Source: Holacanthus passer
Taxonomy: Eukaryota; Chordata; Actinopteri; Pomacanthidae
Length of the DNA: 64,000 nt
NCBI GenBank assembly: GCA_025331565.1
Contig: JAFREQ010000012.1
Location: 8,794,501-8,858,500, forward strand
Direction: 5' to 3'
Under the pieces are notes generated by a model. It saw only the letters and a list, made by a program, of their open reading frames with translations, was not told the DNA's origin and did not search any database. The position numbers were made by a program, and so were the translations under genes. Of the stretch, positions 1 through 15,342 are shown one piece after another (position 1 is the first letter of the stretch; each line of letters begins with the position of its first letter).

Positions 1-3000
1 TGGGTGGCCCTGTCTGAGACTGTTTGCTCTTAATTGAGTTGCTCACTCAGCCACTGGCCCTGGGGGACACCTCTGTGTCACTTCCTATGATTAACCTAAA
101 TTTCATCCATCGTCCACGACTGCTGCCAGATCTGGTGAGGCCAAGAAGTATGTGTTGAGACATCCACAATAAAAGAGCAAGGAGAGGAAAAGGAAAGGGG
201 TGAGCGGAGGGCCAAGGTAAGATTTGATGATGGTGGCAGAATAAATCCACCCATTAAGGCGCACATCTATACATAAAACAGAGAAGCGAGGATGAAGATA
301 AGTTGGATACCTGGTAAAAGGTCCAACTTTCCTGCCTCAGCAAAAGCTATACCGCATTGATGTCGCACAGGCTGCATCGAGCTGGTCAAGTGGATTTAAA
401 AATGGCCTCTTGTCATCGCGAGTTCCATTTAACAGCATTGGTGCGGACCAATTTGGGCTTTTTAGCTCTGGCCTAGCTCCAGGGGATGGGATAGTAATGT
501 ATGGGGCTTTCTGTGAGTTTGTCTTAGGCTAGGTTGCTCATTTCCCCAGTAAGTAGCAGGAGATCAAAGGCAGTGAGTGAAGAGCCATTCTGTCCAGTTC
601 TACACTGGGCCAATCAGACCTTTCATTTATTGGCACTCTAAGAAGCAGGATAAATCACGTCAACCAGCATCGACCAGAGCCTTAGTCATGAACAGTAGCT
701 CACAACAACACATGGATTTGCTGCTGTCTTTGATAAATGTGAAGTTATTTAACAGCTTTGATGGGCAACCATCGACGCGTACCATTGTTTTGCTTTTTTT
801 TTTGGGTTTTCACAGCTTTTTCTTGTGTTCCCTCGCACTTGTTTTCTCTCTCACTTGCTTCTTTTTTTCATGCCTATTTTGTTTTCCAAACACTTGTGTG
901 CGTCGGCAGCCCTCTCCCTGCCAAGGCACTCATGGAGAAGTGATAGGCATGGGGAGTCTGTGGGCCAGCAACCATGAAATAAATATGGATGGTCATGAGT
1001 GAGATGAGCGAGGATCATCTGTTTTGCCATCTGCTTGTGCGAGAGCGTGGATGTAATGACTGTAGTCCTGCCTAGCCCAGTGAGCCCTCCGTTGCTGGGA
1101 AAGGCGCTTGACAGAAATGCACACTTACTGGGCCCACAAACACACGCACCATGCATGTACATGTACACGTCCATTCATGCATGTACACACACACACAATT
1201 GCACAAAGAAAACACCACTTATACTGTATCCAGTCAGTTGTTCCCCCTAAAGGGTACAGTGCACACCAGCGCCGACACCCAGAATCACATAGACACGAGA
1301 GCACAGCGGCAGCTTCCCTACCAGGCTCAGGTACAAAGATTGGGCTGCTCAAGTGCCCTGCCTATTCTGCGAGCATCTGGCCCACCGTGGCCATTAGAAA
1401 TGACAGGTTGACAATTGCCAGGCCGGATTGGTGTTGGTGATTGTTCAGCTGGCAGCGTCCTACCATGTGACAGTCTGTTAGTGTCTCTGCATGAAGAACA
1501 ACATGGGAGCTGTGTTCGCAGCACTCTGGACATCGAGGGGAATAAAAAGCTGCACCAATCCACCAGCAACCCCCCCCTCACCCACCACCACCCCTACACT
1601 CTGTTCCCCAAGCAGACAATCCTCTTTTTTCCTTGGATGGCTTTGTCGCTGAGGGCTGGTAATAGTATGAGTGTATGTTTATAAAAAAAAAAAAAAAAAA
1701 AGGAAGAAAGGAAAAAAAACAGGCTGTTGAATTATACATATTCCTTATGGAGGGTGACACAGTAGGAGCTCTCAGAATCAATCTTGACGCTTGGATGGAA
1801 TCATAGAGCGCAGAGAAAATGGCAAACATTGCTGTGGCTCAATGGCCTGATGCTCTCATAAATATGTTTTTATGGCCCTGAATGAGTTGGGGCACAGAGA
1901 TGTTTGGTGCTCATAAAGGTGCGCGTGTGTCAGACTGTACAGTATAATGCTTCATACAGCAGGTTATAAAACAGCCTAATTTAATTAGCTTATTCAATAT
2001 GAAAATCAATATCACGTCAATCATAGTTCAGGGCGTTACACATTGCAAATTTAGGAGTCGGGCGTCAGAAACGGACTCGATTGCTGATGCTGTCTTGTTT
2101 CTCAGTCTGTCTCGCAGAGGATGCTATCGCTACATACTGTATTGACCATTTGCACAACAGCGTTACAAATGCACCTAATCCAACACAACACTCTCAAATC
2201 AAATTCCGTCTCATTTACTGGATCCTCGGTGGAGAAATTGAACATTCTGCTGCCTCTGATTTTTCATCCATCCTTTGGGTTAAGCGTTGTCTTGGGAACT
2301 CGGAGAAAAGCAGGCGGCTGGGGGTGGAGAGGGGTGAGGGAGACTGTTAAGAGGCTCTTGAACTATAGTCTGCTGTCAGTGGAGAGTGCTGAATGAGAAA
2401 ACTGTCCAAGAGGAGAAAAGAGAAGCAGAAGAAGCAACAGATTCATGGCTAGGATGATTTGTTTTGCTTGTCTACACCCCCTCAAGCTGCCAGCCTGCAC
2501 TATCAATGAAATACACTTGAGCAAAAACCAAGCATAGCTCCATGCCATGTACAAAGTCATGGGACGGGAGAGTTAAAGCTGCTTTACCGCTAGTCTTGTA
2601 GCTTTTCTGCTCTCTGTGTTGTTTACAGTCTCTGTTTCCAAGTTCCCTGTTTCTCTTTGTCTGATTAGGAATTTCACAATGTTCTCTTTGGTGGAAAAAA
2701 AAAAAGAGAGAGAAAGCTCTGTGTAGAGAGAAACAACGAAGCAGCATCCCTATTCAGCTGTGATGTTTTTCTCCCTCATTCAGTTTGAAGCTTCACCAAC
2801 TGGCACACTCTACTGCTTTTTTCAGGTTGCCCTGGCATTTAAGCTACAGCGAAAGCACTCTTTGAAATCCGTGGCTCAAAAAAAAAAAAGTTATATCCGT
2901 CCCCAATGATGTGCGGTGACCACAGGACACACCACTGTGTTTTGAACTTGTGTAATTTGGTGATTAATGTTGACCCTGTCTGCCCTATACCTTATTTATC

Positions 3001-5555
3001 TCCAGTTTTATTGAACCATAGGGAATCGCAAAGACTGCAGAAACCTGTGAGTTTGATGCAAAGGGACTCCCACACCTCTTCCCAGGCCGTTCTTTTATGC
3101 CCTTTAGCTCTCTGATGATTCACCTGCCAATAATCAAACGTGCCTCACTTTCATGTCTTGTATGCTCCAATAAAGCTTAATAACAAGTTGTGGATTTATA
3201 GAGCACAGGCCAAACCCTGGCACACGGCTCTATCCCTCGCTCTATATAGGGCTAGAAATAGCCGAGATCTGGCCCAAAACGTCACAGGGAAATTGGGATT
3301 AAGTTCAGCTTGATGTCGTCCGTCTCTCCGCTGCCCAGATTTCCACTTGCGCTTTCCCAGCAGCACTCTCACATCTTTGTGGGTCACATCACAGAATTCC
3401 TGTCATCAAGGGCGGCGGGTTTTAACGTCAGGGACTGTGATATCTCCTCCCCGAACCCTTCCCTCTCCCTCTCCCCTTCCACCGATAACAGCTAATCCTT
3501 GCCTCACATTAAACTGTGACCAAGATCAATTAAAACCCTGCCTCACCCCGATAGCAATCTCCCTCCGCAGCAGCCAATGGTGGGAGAAGTTTGTGTGTCT
3601 GCGTGTGTGTGTACAGTATGTGAGTACACACGTGGATGTGCCTGGCTGTGTGTGCGTTGAAGGAGAGAGCTACAACAGAGAGCCATCTCCATCCTCTTCA
3701 GCGGGCTGCAGCCGGTTGCCAAGCCGCAGGGAGAGCCTGCCATTGATTTTCATCGCCTCTTAACAGAGATGAAAGACAATAAAAAACAATAACGGTGATG
3801 ATCACAACGCTGCTGCCCATGTATGCATATAATGATTATCCATATCTAAATTAGTATTCTTTCCTTTGTTGTAATTATTTTTATTTGGCGCTGGCCTTAT
3901 CAGTGTTATGGATTCCGTAATGAAAATGAATAATGTTTAGTGTGTTCCTATGTGTGTTTGCGCGCAGCTGTGCTAATGCAGTCCTGCCGAATGCGGGTCT
4001 GCACCCCTACAGCACATTGTTCCTCCTTCCCTCATTTCTCATTTTTGGATCAGTCCAATGGAGATCTCACACACAAAGAGGATTCTCCCTGCCTATCGTT
4101 TTTATTTGGAAAGTTGAGTGTAAGTGGGCAATATTTTCTGTTGAGCACAGCGTGCCAGTTTCATGGTGCGGAGTTGTTTCCAAAACCATTGGCATCATTG
4201 TGAGACCGGTTGGCAGAAATGGAAGGCTTGGTCCTGGGGTGCCAAATGTGCTTTGGCATCTGAGATGGAGGGTTGGGTAGCGGGAAGTGGGGGACGCCAT
4301 GAAGGTAGAGGATAGGGAGGGGATGGGAGTGAGCACGGCAGGACAGGGCGGGAATAGAGGCGGAGTGGAGTCTCAAGCGTGCACAGTGGCTGCCAAGCCG
4401 ACTGTCATGTTAGCCACTGGGATTGGCTGCTGTGGGCCTCAGGTTGTTTTGGTGTGTACATCAAAAGGACAGGCTGCGAACATGAAAACACAACTCATTT
4501 TCCCCCCCATCTATCCCATCTTTCGCCTCTCCTACAGTACTTTTTTCTCTTTCTCTCAGGCTCTCTTTTCGTCTCCTTCCCACGAGAGGCACATCCAAGG
4601 TGCAGCAGAATCTTTGAGCTCAGGAGGAGAGACAGCATGCCTGCAGGGTTGCCACGACAAAGTGCAGGAAAGACCCGGGAGAGGAGAGGAAGGGATAGAA
4701 GTGGAGAAAAGAGGTGGCCAGCAGTGCGAAAGACACAAGCCTAACTATTGTGTTATCAGAGATGACAGAGGAAACGTGTCCACCATATTTCCAACTAAAC
4801 AGATGACCCGGGAAAACTAAACACGAGCTTCTCACTGCATCACAAACCACAAGAAAAGTACCATCTGCTGCCATTTTCACCCTCCTTCAATTGAGTCTGT
4901 GCTTCGTCTTTTGCACTGCTGTCAGCACCGTTTCAATTACATCCTGCAGCTTATGTCTATAGTCGATTACGCCAGCTTGGTGTTCATGTGTAAGACTGTG
5001 GGTTGACTTTGTTTGTAGGCTATGCAGGGCTTTCTTCTTTTATTGTCTAGTCCAAAGACAATGGTGTTCTTGGCCTGCGAGCAATTTCCACCCCTTCGCA
5101 CCGCAGTGCAAGAATTACATTGTGAACGATCCAAATTCAGAACAAAGAGATCCAATTTTGATTCCTTAATGCTGTTGTTTGTGTTTTCTTCCCTTTTTGT
5201 GCCACACTTTTTATTTTTAGTTGATGGGGCTTTTTCTTCTCCTAGATAGGCTCTGCTTAGTTGTGACCTAGTTTATTAAAAGGGGGGAGTTTGGCCAAGC
5301 CACGGGAATCGGGGCAGATTAACTTTCTGTTAGTTCTCCCTAGCACAGCTCCATATGTCAGAGTCGCTGCTGTGAAAAAAAAAAGGAAGTCACTAAAAGA
5401 GTAAAATAACTTGTAGGGATGAAATGCCCACTTCAACTGAGCAGCTGCATCCCTAGTATGAACAAACTAACTAAAGGCTGAATTGTGCTTCTCCTCAATG
5501 CTGTTGCAGTATCACAGCGTGGTTACACAAGCAGCTACACAGATCTATTTAGAGT
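1..5555. other. gene-free flank, first block
   Basis: I see no exon with recognisable protein similarity on either strand. There are homopolymer runs (A tract 1683-1701, A tract 2878-2889), GT-rich stretches near 3600-3660, and scattered open frames without family features. The longest is 4287-4820 (+, 177 codons), of low complexity and unrecognised. Nothing here supports an RNA gene. Confidence 0.6.
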
Positions 5556-5765
5556 TCAGCTCGGGCTGGGAGATACAGCTGAAAAATGTATCACGACAAA
5601 AGTTTTATTTCACTTTATTTCAGTTGATATTGATAATTATTTAAAAATATTAATGACCTACTTTTAATAAAGACAAAGAGAAAAAAAGGTTAGACCACCA
5701 TTTAATTTAAATTATGATTAAAAAGTTATTTTTATTATTGAAATTAAGGGTTTAAGGACCTGCAA
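5556..5765. repeat. interspersed repeat fragment (teleost 'gggctgggNgatat' family)
   Basis: The stretch from gggctgggagatacagctg through ttatttcagttgatattgat to the T/A-rich tail near 5760 resembles a dispersed element that I recall as frequent in percomorph genomes. No terminal repeats are clear and the class is uncertain. Boundaries are approximate. Confidence 0.5.
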
Positions 5766-6510
5766 ATTTGCTGTCTATTTGTCTTAACTGCGCTTTTGAA
5801 TAATTCCTCACCGTCTGCGCTTGTTTTCTCTCCCCACGCTGATTCTGTTGTTGACCATGTCAATGGTGCAAATGAACAACACATCTGTTAAATGATGTTT
5901 GCATGTCACTCGTAGCATGCTCCATTGTCGAGGGATGTGATAGACTGTTTATGAGCCAGCTAAAATTCAGTGTGTGCTTTCGTGTCAGTTAGCGTTTCCT
6001 GGATTTAAGTGAAACTATCAAACATTCCAACAATTTTCTTATTGCCATTGATGAAGTCTCTATCGCCTGTAAAAGTAAAAGTTCAGCACACAGTGTTAAT
6101 TACTGACTGTGCCAGCACAACACTGGATGATGTGTTGTGTCTCTTTTATACGCCTGAAGTAACATCTTTACAGTCTGTCATTCACATATTGACAGAGAAT
6201 GACTGGAAATGGCTTTGCTAGATAACGTCATAGGAATTTGTCTAGCATGGCTTCAAAAGAGAAAATTACTTGGCCTTTCTTCAACCCATCAACCTCCTAT
6301 CAACCACTAGCACTGGAAATATGAGTGGGCCACAAAGCATCATCTTGTGAGGGTCAATCGCAATTCTTTCAATGTCCGCGCATCCCTGTAAGCCTGATGT
6401 GCACCATAGCTGCAAGTACCTCGATACATCAAAGCAGAAACATCATTCAGCCTTAAGTTTAAAAGTGAGTGGCAGGAAGCAGAAATGGGTTGTACAGTAT
6501 GAAAATTTCC

Positions 6511-6538
6511 TATTATTATTATTATTATTATTATTATT
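6511..6538. repeat. (ATT)n microsatellite
   Basis: About nine uninterrupted TAT/ATT units. Confidence 0.95.
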
Positions 6539-9500
6539 GTGATTGTTAAAATATGCTGAAAATGTTCAAATAACGAAAAAGTCTTAAGAGCCCAACAATT
6601 GACATGAATACAGAGGAGCTGTTGTTTGGAACAAATTCGATGACAGCTGGATTTCAAATGAGCAAAATATGTTGGTTGGGTGGCTAAATTAATGAGCAAC
6701 AAACCATGACGATTTTCCCAATTCTGAAGTCGCCACATCACGCATCAAGCTAAAAATGATCTTGTCCTGCATTCAATATCAAGTAGTCTGTGGTGGTCAT
6801 GAAGATGCATCATAAGATTTGAAGAGATGCCCTGGCTGAAAAATCGTCAAACCGCTGTCACCGCCTTCTGCCATGTTTCCACTGACACAGAACAAACCCA
6901 TGTTGCATCGTGTGAAGGTTTAATGACAGCTGAAATTTGAAATGGTAAGATTAACAGTCATGATTTTTACTGTGGCTTGTACGGTTTTATTAAAATTGTT
7001 TTTCCATCTGGAAGTCTTTTAGGACTCAACTGTAATCTCCATCTCCAATCACGGTGATTATCAAATGCAAACTGTGTTGGCCAACAAAAACAACTTCACA
7101 AGTGAAAGATATGCAGTTAATTAATTCACTATTGGGTAGAATAACATGCTTTCCTGTCTTGCACTTCATCACTGTTTTTGAGCGAGGGGCTGAAAATATA
7201 TTAGGCCCATCACGTGTCATCTGTCATCCGCCCTATATCTTCATTGTTTATCTGTCCTTGTGTTTTTGCCCCATTTCTTGTGTAAACACACCCATGTTAT
7301 CCACAGCCTCGCTTGTAATTAAGCATATTCAGGAGTGATAACCTCACTGAATCTCCAAGCATTTACAGGGTTATCCAACTGAAGTCGGCTTACAAAAGAA
7401 ATCAGGGATCAGGAGTAAATGACAAGAGGATAAAGGGATAGGAGATAGGAGAGCACTGGGGAAGGGCGTTCTGCTTCTTGTCTTACTTTACTGCAGTCGG
7501 CGGGCGGGGGCTAGTGATTACTGATATGGCAATGAGCAATGAAAGACCCTGAGACTGTTTTACTATTTTTACACCAAAATTAGTGCATATATGCAGATTT
7601 TTATGCAACATGCTAAAAATAGGCAACGTTACGGTGGCCACTTTTTTAAAATGTTTTTTACTTCAGTCTCTTTCAATCTCAACACAGACTGGACAATGTT
7701 GCTGTTGCAGGTTGTTATTACATTGTAAAAAAAAACCAAATGATGCTCAACATGTATCATAGTGTTGCGCCAGAAAAGGGAAACTGCCAATCCGAGCTGC
7801 AGCCATGGCTACTGTCATCTGACAGTAGGAATGAATGCTGATTGTAACCTTTCCCAATATCTGTGTGGCTGTGACTGTATCACAAGCTCACATTGATCAT
7901 CCCAAAGACGAGGCAAATCCTGCAGCATTCACATTTGACCCAGATAGTCCACTAAACATCTATACTGACAAAAGTTTGACCCTAGTGTCAACCCTTTCAC
8001 ACAGTTCACCAATGCAGTTTCAAGGCCACTAATCTGTTATTGAAGCAGTACTCATTTAGTCTATTTGTTCTATTAGTACATTCATGCTCATGCCAACCAC
8101 CTACAGTAAAGAGAAGAGGATAATAAAGTCATTCCATTGAATTTCTAACAGAATAGATAGACGAACTTCATTTCTACTGATAAGTCAATGGTGTGATGTT
8201 AAATTCAAAGAATATCCAAATCAGTCTCCTGATCATGCAAACATGTGCACGCATTTGCATGGTGACACAGGATGTATAAGTGGTCACATCATGTGTATAA
8301 GACACTCAATCAGGCCCACATTCACAGTCAGAACACACAGAAGCACATGAGCACTAATCAAGACCAGAAGTCCGGCAGGCAGATCACTCATCCATGTTTC
8401 TGCCTTTCATTACCTGCCCCGCTTCATGTGAGGGCAGTTGGATAGAGCTGCCTGCTGCCTCTGCAGAGCATCTCTGCAGGGCCCCCTCATGGTGGTCCCT
8501 CCTCCCCGCCACTGAAAAACTACCCATGGCTACTTTTAAACTTGTATCGGATGATTAGACTTGGGTTGCATCCCAGAACACCGCTCAGCCCCAGCAGGGA
8601 TTCAGCAGGGAGCATTGCAGGCAATGCATAATTTCTCAAGATGGGGGGACTCACACTGAGCCAGCGAGTCCCAATCCAGCATCGGCAGACATGTGAAAGG
8701 CTTATTGAAGAACTAAATAAGACAGTATTGAGCAGATGAGGAAAAAACAAGATTGGACCTTTTTGACACAGCCATATGGAGTGGCCAGTTGAGTAAAATT
8801 CCAAGTTAATGCTCATTATCGGATTAAAAAGGAGCTCTCTTTTTCCTTTTTTTCCCAAGGGAATAAAGTTCACCTTTCTACTTCTGTCTCCTCTTTCCCC
8901 TGCTTCCTACGTCCTCCTTCATCTCCCTCATTCTCCATAAAGGGATGCTCAAAAAAATAAGCTCTGCAATTCTCTCTTCTCAAACTTATCCACATCTTAA
9001 TTAAAGGTTTTATGGCTTCCCTAAGTTTCATTTTGTATTCGTCCTCGGTTATCTTATCTAAATGCTATAATGGAAGGCAATTTTCTGAATCTGAAGAGAA
9101 AAAAATGCATTTTTGGAACAACAACAGCAACAGCATAATGTTATGAAGATATTTGTGGGCCTCTCTATCTGCTAAATGAGGAGATTTCAGTCTCTTTCAT
9201 CCAGTTCTAATCAACGCTGAACATGTGGGAAACTAATGGTGTTTTTCTGTTGGCAAAACAGCGCCCGCTTCACCTCTGAGTGGGACAGTATACTGGATTG
9301 AACAGATTATAGACTGTGCTGTACATAACAACGGGTCAAACGTACAAAATGTGCATCTTTTATTTTTAATGGCTTATGAATATTTAACTGCCGGGGTCAC
9401 TCGGCAAAAAAATTCCACAGCGTAAATCAATAAATTGGTTTTTTAAATGGAAACCTGCGCAAAGCATTTAGTCTCACCAAAAAAATACTATGAATTACCC

Positions 9501-12500
9501 TGAGCTTAATCTCTTGAGCACTCTGCCAGGGAGAAAAAGCTGCACTTCCTGACAGCACTGAGTGTGTGTGAGAGAGGTTTTTTTTTTTTTTGCACGTGTG
9601 CATGGCTGCATGTGTGCATTCTTGATTTTCTGTTGCGAGCCCTTTCTTGTGCCTTTTGCACCATTGACTGTACTTTTTTTGGGGTGTTTGTGTGTACGAC
9701 TCGATTCTGGCAGGATTTATGTGTACAGTATGTGTTTCTACAACTATAAAGGCATCTTTCATTCTGTCATGCTCATAAATTTAATTTCTAAGTCAAGAAA
9801 CATGAAACAGGAATTAAAAAAACAGACTTCCACTGTGGCTGGATGTGCGCCAGCATACTTTCAGCCAATTTTTTTTTTTTTTACCTCCTCAGCTTTTTTC
9901 TTTATCCAACAGTAAAACGTTTTAACTGGGGGTGATTGTGCAGACCTATCTGCCAAGGGTTTTAGGGAGAGCAATGGTGTTACCATGGTGCTTGCACCCC
10001 TCTCGATGTTGTAAACAGGAGCCAGTGATTCCCCATTGGGATGATTTTGCATGCAGGTTGGAGAGAGAAAGCTGCTGGCCCCCCAAATGCATTCCATCAC
10101 CATCACCCTAAGGGTCCACTGCTGGAGCCTTATTTCGACACATAGAGGAGAGCAGGGACAGAGAGGTTTGGGGGCATAGAAAAGGATGGGGGTATTAGAG
10201 AGGGAGAAAGAAGGTTTTCAAAGAATGCGTTGAGGTGGATGAGAGGAAGGAATGTATCAAAGAGGTATAGAAGGAAACAGATGCTGAGAATGGCGAGGAA
10301 GGGAAATAGAGTTTTGAGTGTATGGAAAGAGTAAGAATTACCAAAAAAAAGTAAGGTAGTGCGGGATTAAATGCTTTGAAAGTATAGCTGTCCGAATTTA
10401 CATACCAGCTAAATGTTACCCAGGATGACTGCTCCACTGTAGCCTCGAGGGGGAAACTCTTTTGCATGAGACTTCAAAAATCAGCCCAAGACAACTATAA
10501 GCAGCACAATCTAACATCAATGGTTTCTCCAGGAAAATGTTATCTGAACCGTCCTTGGCGATGTTAGTGAGGCCCCATACAGAGCCCTGGGTTAGTGATA
10601 GGGGCCATACTGATGAGCAGTCACGATGCAGTGCGAGTCTGAAGCAAGCTGGTATAGCTTAGAAGCTGGTGTCTTATCTCAGGCTTGATTTTTTTTTTAT
10701 TTACTTTTTGGAGTCCAATCCTTTTATCTGTGATCTAACCTGCAATGACGAGATAAAGCTGTGCTGACTTTTCCATAAATGCACTTATCAGAGCTGTACA
10801 AGCTCTCCAATGCCAATGGGATGGGCAGGATGATCACTTAGCATTCAGTATGCATGCCTTCACCTGCGCTGCCCACAGATACACAAACACACACTCACAT
10901 ACACCTACAGCGCATGCACAAAGCACAGAGGTGCACACACAAACACACTTTTCCACTTGTGTTGCTGTGTCTACAGGCTATTCACGGTAATAGCTTGGGC
11001 TTTCAGCCCTAAGTGTGGTTTTTTTTCTGTTCCAATCATACAATAGTGCCTGCTGAGCTGGCAAGTAAGAATATCAAACAGCAAATGAAATTCCTGAGAG
11101 CCGTCTGCACCAACACCAACTTGTAACATGAATTTTTCATCATTTGGTGTGGTAATATTACCTCATTAGAGTACTCAGGCAGCCATTCAATAAGCGTGGT
11201 CATTCTCCCTGCCAAGACGGGATCAGTGCTTGTATCAAAACAGCTCAATTCATCCCCCTCCCCGCACACACAAATATCTATACACACACACACACGCACA
11301 CGTAGTATTTTGCTGTACATGCTCTGACACATAATGAGGGTCACTGGAGATGGTCGTGGAGGAGTTGTATGTTGGGTATACAGTGTTTTGTTTGATGCAA
11401 AATCAAATCTGTAAGATGAATAAAAAGATGAATGCGTAATACTCTCACAAACATTATCTCACTCTCACATAGTCTTTCCATCTATTTCTATCTTCTCGTC
11501 TGTCTCACCCTGTCTCTTTCACTCATCTTTATACTCCTACTGGGATCAAAAGGTATCAGAGGTGGGTGAGGGGTGTGTGTGTGTGTTGAGCAGGGGGGGC
11601 TGGCTGAGAATTACCAGCACAATTGTGATTTCTATACAAATATTCAAAGCAGGTCTTAGAAAGTCACTCAGATCTGGTGCATTCATTACTTTCCAGCCTT
11701 ATGCTCACCTGCAGCCGACAGCTGCTGGATCTTTTGGAGGGTGGTTGAGCCCGGTCTCCTGGTGGAGTCAGGAGAAAACACCATTTTCACCTGGCTGCTA
11801 TTTATCTGTGGGATGAAAACATCACAGCATCCAGCAGCAGTTCAGCACACGTGGTAAGGACGGGCTAGCTGGTTATTTATTAATTTCCTGCTAGGAAAAT
11901 ATTTACACATCTTTGCTGCTGTGTTTGCTGCAGCTGTACGTTGATGTTTATGTCTCTCTAGTCGTCATTCACTGTGGGTTTTTTTTTATTGCTATATTCA
12001 TGATAGGAGGCCGTAACGTGAATGGAGCTCAGGTTTCACAAATTATGCATGATAAGGTATAATGCAAGATAAAAATGCAAGTAGTACTCTGATTCTGAAA
12101 CTTGCCTTGATTTAGAGTTTGAAACCATCTTTGAAAATGAACAACTGAGGTGAGTGAGTGGGTGATGGAGAAGAAATGGCCATTTGACAGGGAGGCTCAG
12201 TAGGGAATCATGGAGTGCCTGCATCTTATTTTAGAGTTGAGCTAAAAAGAAAGGATTTGGTGGCATGTTGGGAAAAAAAAAAAGACTGGCTCTAATGGCC
12301 AGTGGGTGACGCAGGCTGTGCAAAATGGGGATTAAATGGCATTGTAGATGTTTGTGTGTATGTGTGTGTGCGGACACATCTTGCATGTCTGAGTCTATGG
12401 TCCACAGTCAGGCTTTTTTCCTTACCTTTAATTGCAGTAAATGAGGAGTAAGGATGGATGAATTGCTATGTCACGGTACATGTAATTGGTAGGTAATAAA

Positions 12501-15317
12501 ATTTTATGGAAAATCAATTGAGAAATAATTAATGGCTAAAAATAACCAAGCAGGAATATCTGTTTTGGCTACTCCAGTAAAGTCATTGACAAATGAAAGT
12601 ATCTTATCACACTGATGAAATAAATCACATAAGCATCAAATATTGACAAAAAACAATCCTGATCATTAATTGGTGTCGTCTGAACACCCACAATTTTTAA
12701 AGGGGTCAAATTTATATCATCTGATGGCACATGCTGTCATATTGCTCATCTATATCAGTAATGTCATTTTTTTCCAGGGCAAACAAGTAAGGATTTGGCA
12801 AAGAAGTCTGCCCCAATCTGTTCATGTGATATAACTATATATATGTTTCAACAGGTCTTAATCCACATTACACGGATTTAACATGAGATACACAGGGATT
12901 TGAGAAGATCAGCGTCTGCTCAGAGACAGAGGAAGAAAAAAAAAAACTCTCTCGTTTCCCCTCTTTTTGTCATCCCCATATCAAGTGTGGTTGTGTGTGG
13001 AGGGGTGCTGCTTTTTTTTTTTCTCATAATCTTTTTTTTGCATGTTCATGTCAAATATATTGTGGTAACAAGTCCCACATCTTCCTTCCCCCATAAGCCC
13101 CAAATCCTTTATCACTGTTGTCGTCGTGTATGCTTAGCGGGGTGATGTTTCTTGCCCAGCCCCCCAGCCCACATTATGTTTGCCGCTGTAATCATCTTAT
13201 TTACAGGTTATGGTCCCATAAAAAGTGCCTCTGATGATCTCAGTCACAAGAATTCATCCTGATGAGGCATGACGTTCATGATGGAATCAGGAGTCACTCT
13301 CTGACTAACCGTTTTGTGGCACACAGCTCCTCTGAGTCTGGTGGAGCCGTGGAGCGTTGTGCCGACTTTCGCCGACCTTCATCGCGCCCAGCCCTACAGC
13401 ACAGCTTCTCTTTGCCTCATGCTAAGAACCCAATCTGGCACAAGGCCGCTTAACAACAAGAGGCTTCAGCGCTGTATCGCTTTACATTGAGCAAGACAGT
13501 TAGCCTAGAATCTGAGCATATAGAGATCGAGTCCGACTTCGCCCTTTTATCTTCAACAAATCCGATCAAACTGATGAGAGCATCCTCAATTACAATGGTT
13601 TTACAGCTTTCTGAAAAGACATTTTTTTTCCCCAGCAGCAACCTTCAGAGAGCTCTATTTTGCAAAGATTTTATGTTTTGGAGTCTGAAATGAAATCAGA
13701 GAAGGGAGGAAAGAAAAATGACTGGTTGTATAATGAAGCCTCCCTGCAAATCCAGTGGTGATTTATATCTGACAGAGAATAACATTTGATCCAGTAGTAC
13801 ATGCTTCACGCCTATGAAGAGCGATAATTTTCCCTGCCACAACATATGAAACATCACTGTCTCCCTGCAGCCGAAGAACTAAATCTACAGTAAGTCACAA
13901 AAGGAAATAGGAAGATTTGTTTGAGAAAGGAATTGTGTTCAGCAACCATGGCTGCCCGCGTCTTGGCCTCTGTCAACCTTATTGCTTTGGTTCTGTTTTC
14001 CCAGCCCCTCTCCCTGCTCCAATATGATAAGATTTACTGGCATGTCCAAATGGGTAATCTTGTTTATTCACTGTAGCTGTTTGGATCCCAACATCACCAG
14101 GAGAATTAAAGCCTCTGAATCTCAGCAGGAGGTCAAGCGGGAAAAAAAAGGAAATGTAGTTTTCTATCTCTATTCTGCCTCTGTGTTGGTGTTCATTAGT
14201 GCTGTAACAGCTGATATTATTTTCACTGCAGCTTACTCTTCTATTCCCTCCTCAGTTGTTGATCTCACTTTATATATCTTTCTCTTGCTTGAGCTCTCTC
14301 CCCTGTATGCGCGCGTGTGTCTGTGTGTTTGTGCAGGTGAGCTAAAGAGAGACAGAGGAAGACCCTGCTGCAAACTGGATGTTGCTGCTGTTTCTAAACG
14401 GTGCTGGTTCGACAGCTTCTCTTTCAGATGCAACTCTGACTTCTGGAATCTATATCATTGATCCGACATCTAACCAGCAAATTTCTAAATTGCCACAAAA
14501 TTATTTAATTGATCAGTTGGAAAGACCCAGCAGTATTTGGGCCAGAGGAGGTAATAGAACTGACAGCCTGTAGGTTAAAGAGGGAGGTGTGGTCTGTCAT
14601 ATGAGCATGCTCTCTCTCTCTCTGCAAGAGATCTTCAATTATAAGAGGCTTGTACTGCTTTTGCATCCCCCCATCAATCCTTCACCTCTACTCAGATAAG
14701 CCCAGGCCTTTACCACTTGGTCTTATGACGGAAATCTGCGGACACTGAGAGCTGATCTCGTGCTTTTTTTCCCTTTTTTATCACAAATCCTCTTTGCAGA
14801 TCCTTCTTTTAGAGACGTACTGTATTACAATCAGTGTTACTTTATGGACGCTGTCCTGCTGTCACCTCAAGACCTCAGAAGGTAAAGATCGACCCACATC
14901 TTAGCTCATCGCCTGAATGTTGTGAAATAGGTTGAGCTTGATCTCTGATACAATTTCGCCATCCTTCCATGAGAGCAGCATGAAAACAATCCCAGCCGAG
15001 CAGATGTAATCTTGGGATTCAGATAGCAGCAATATGTAGCGTCCACAACACTGGCACAACACAGCCCTGACATGGTAATGCGCACGTCACACCGCAAACA
15101 GAGTGCGCTTCTGTCCTCTTGGGGCCGACAATCTCTCCATCAGTGAAGCGGTTGACTCACCAAATCAATTCAGCAGCAAGGAAGAAACGAACCGCATGGA
15201 CAAGACATCTTAGGTGACAGAGAGCCTTTATTTGCTCTCTTTCTCACTTTCACTTCCTAATAGATAAGACATCAAGATACCCGCAGGGGATTGTTTGTGG
15301 TGGTGTGCATCTGTGCA

Positions 15318-15342
15318 TGTGTGTGTGTGTGTGTGTGTGTGG
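15318..15342. repeat. (GT)n microsatellite
   Basis: Perfect dinucleotide run of about 12 units. Confidence 0.95.

Noticed and set aside
4287..4820. 177-codon frame on the + strand
   Set aside because: Low-complexity, Gly/Glu/Ser-rich, no homology that I recognise, and no promoter or splice context.
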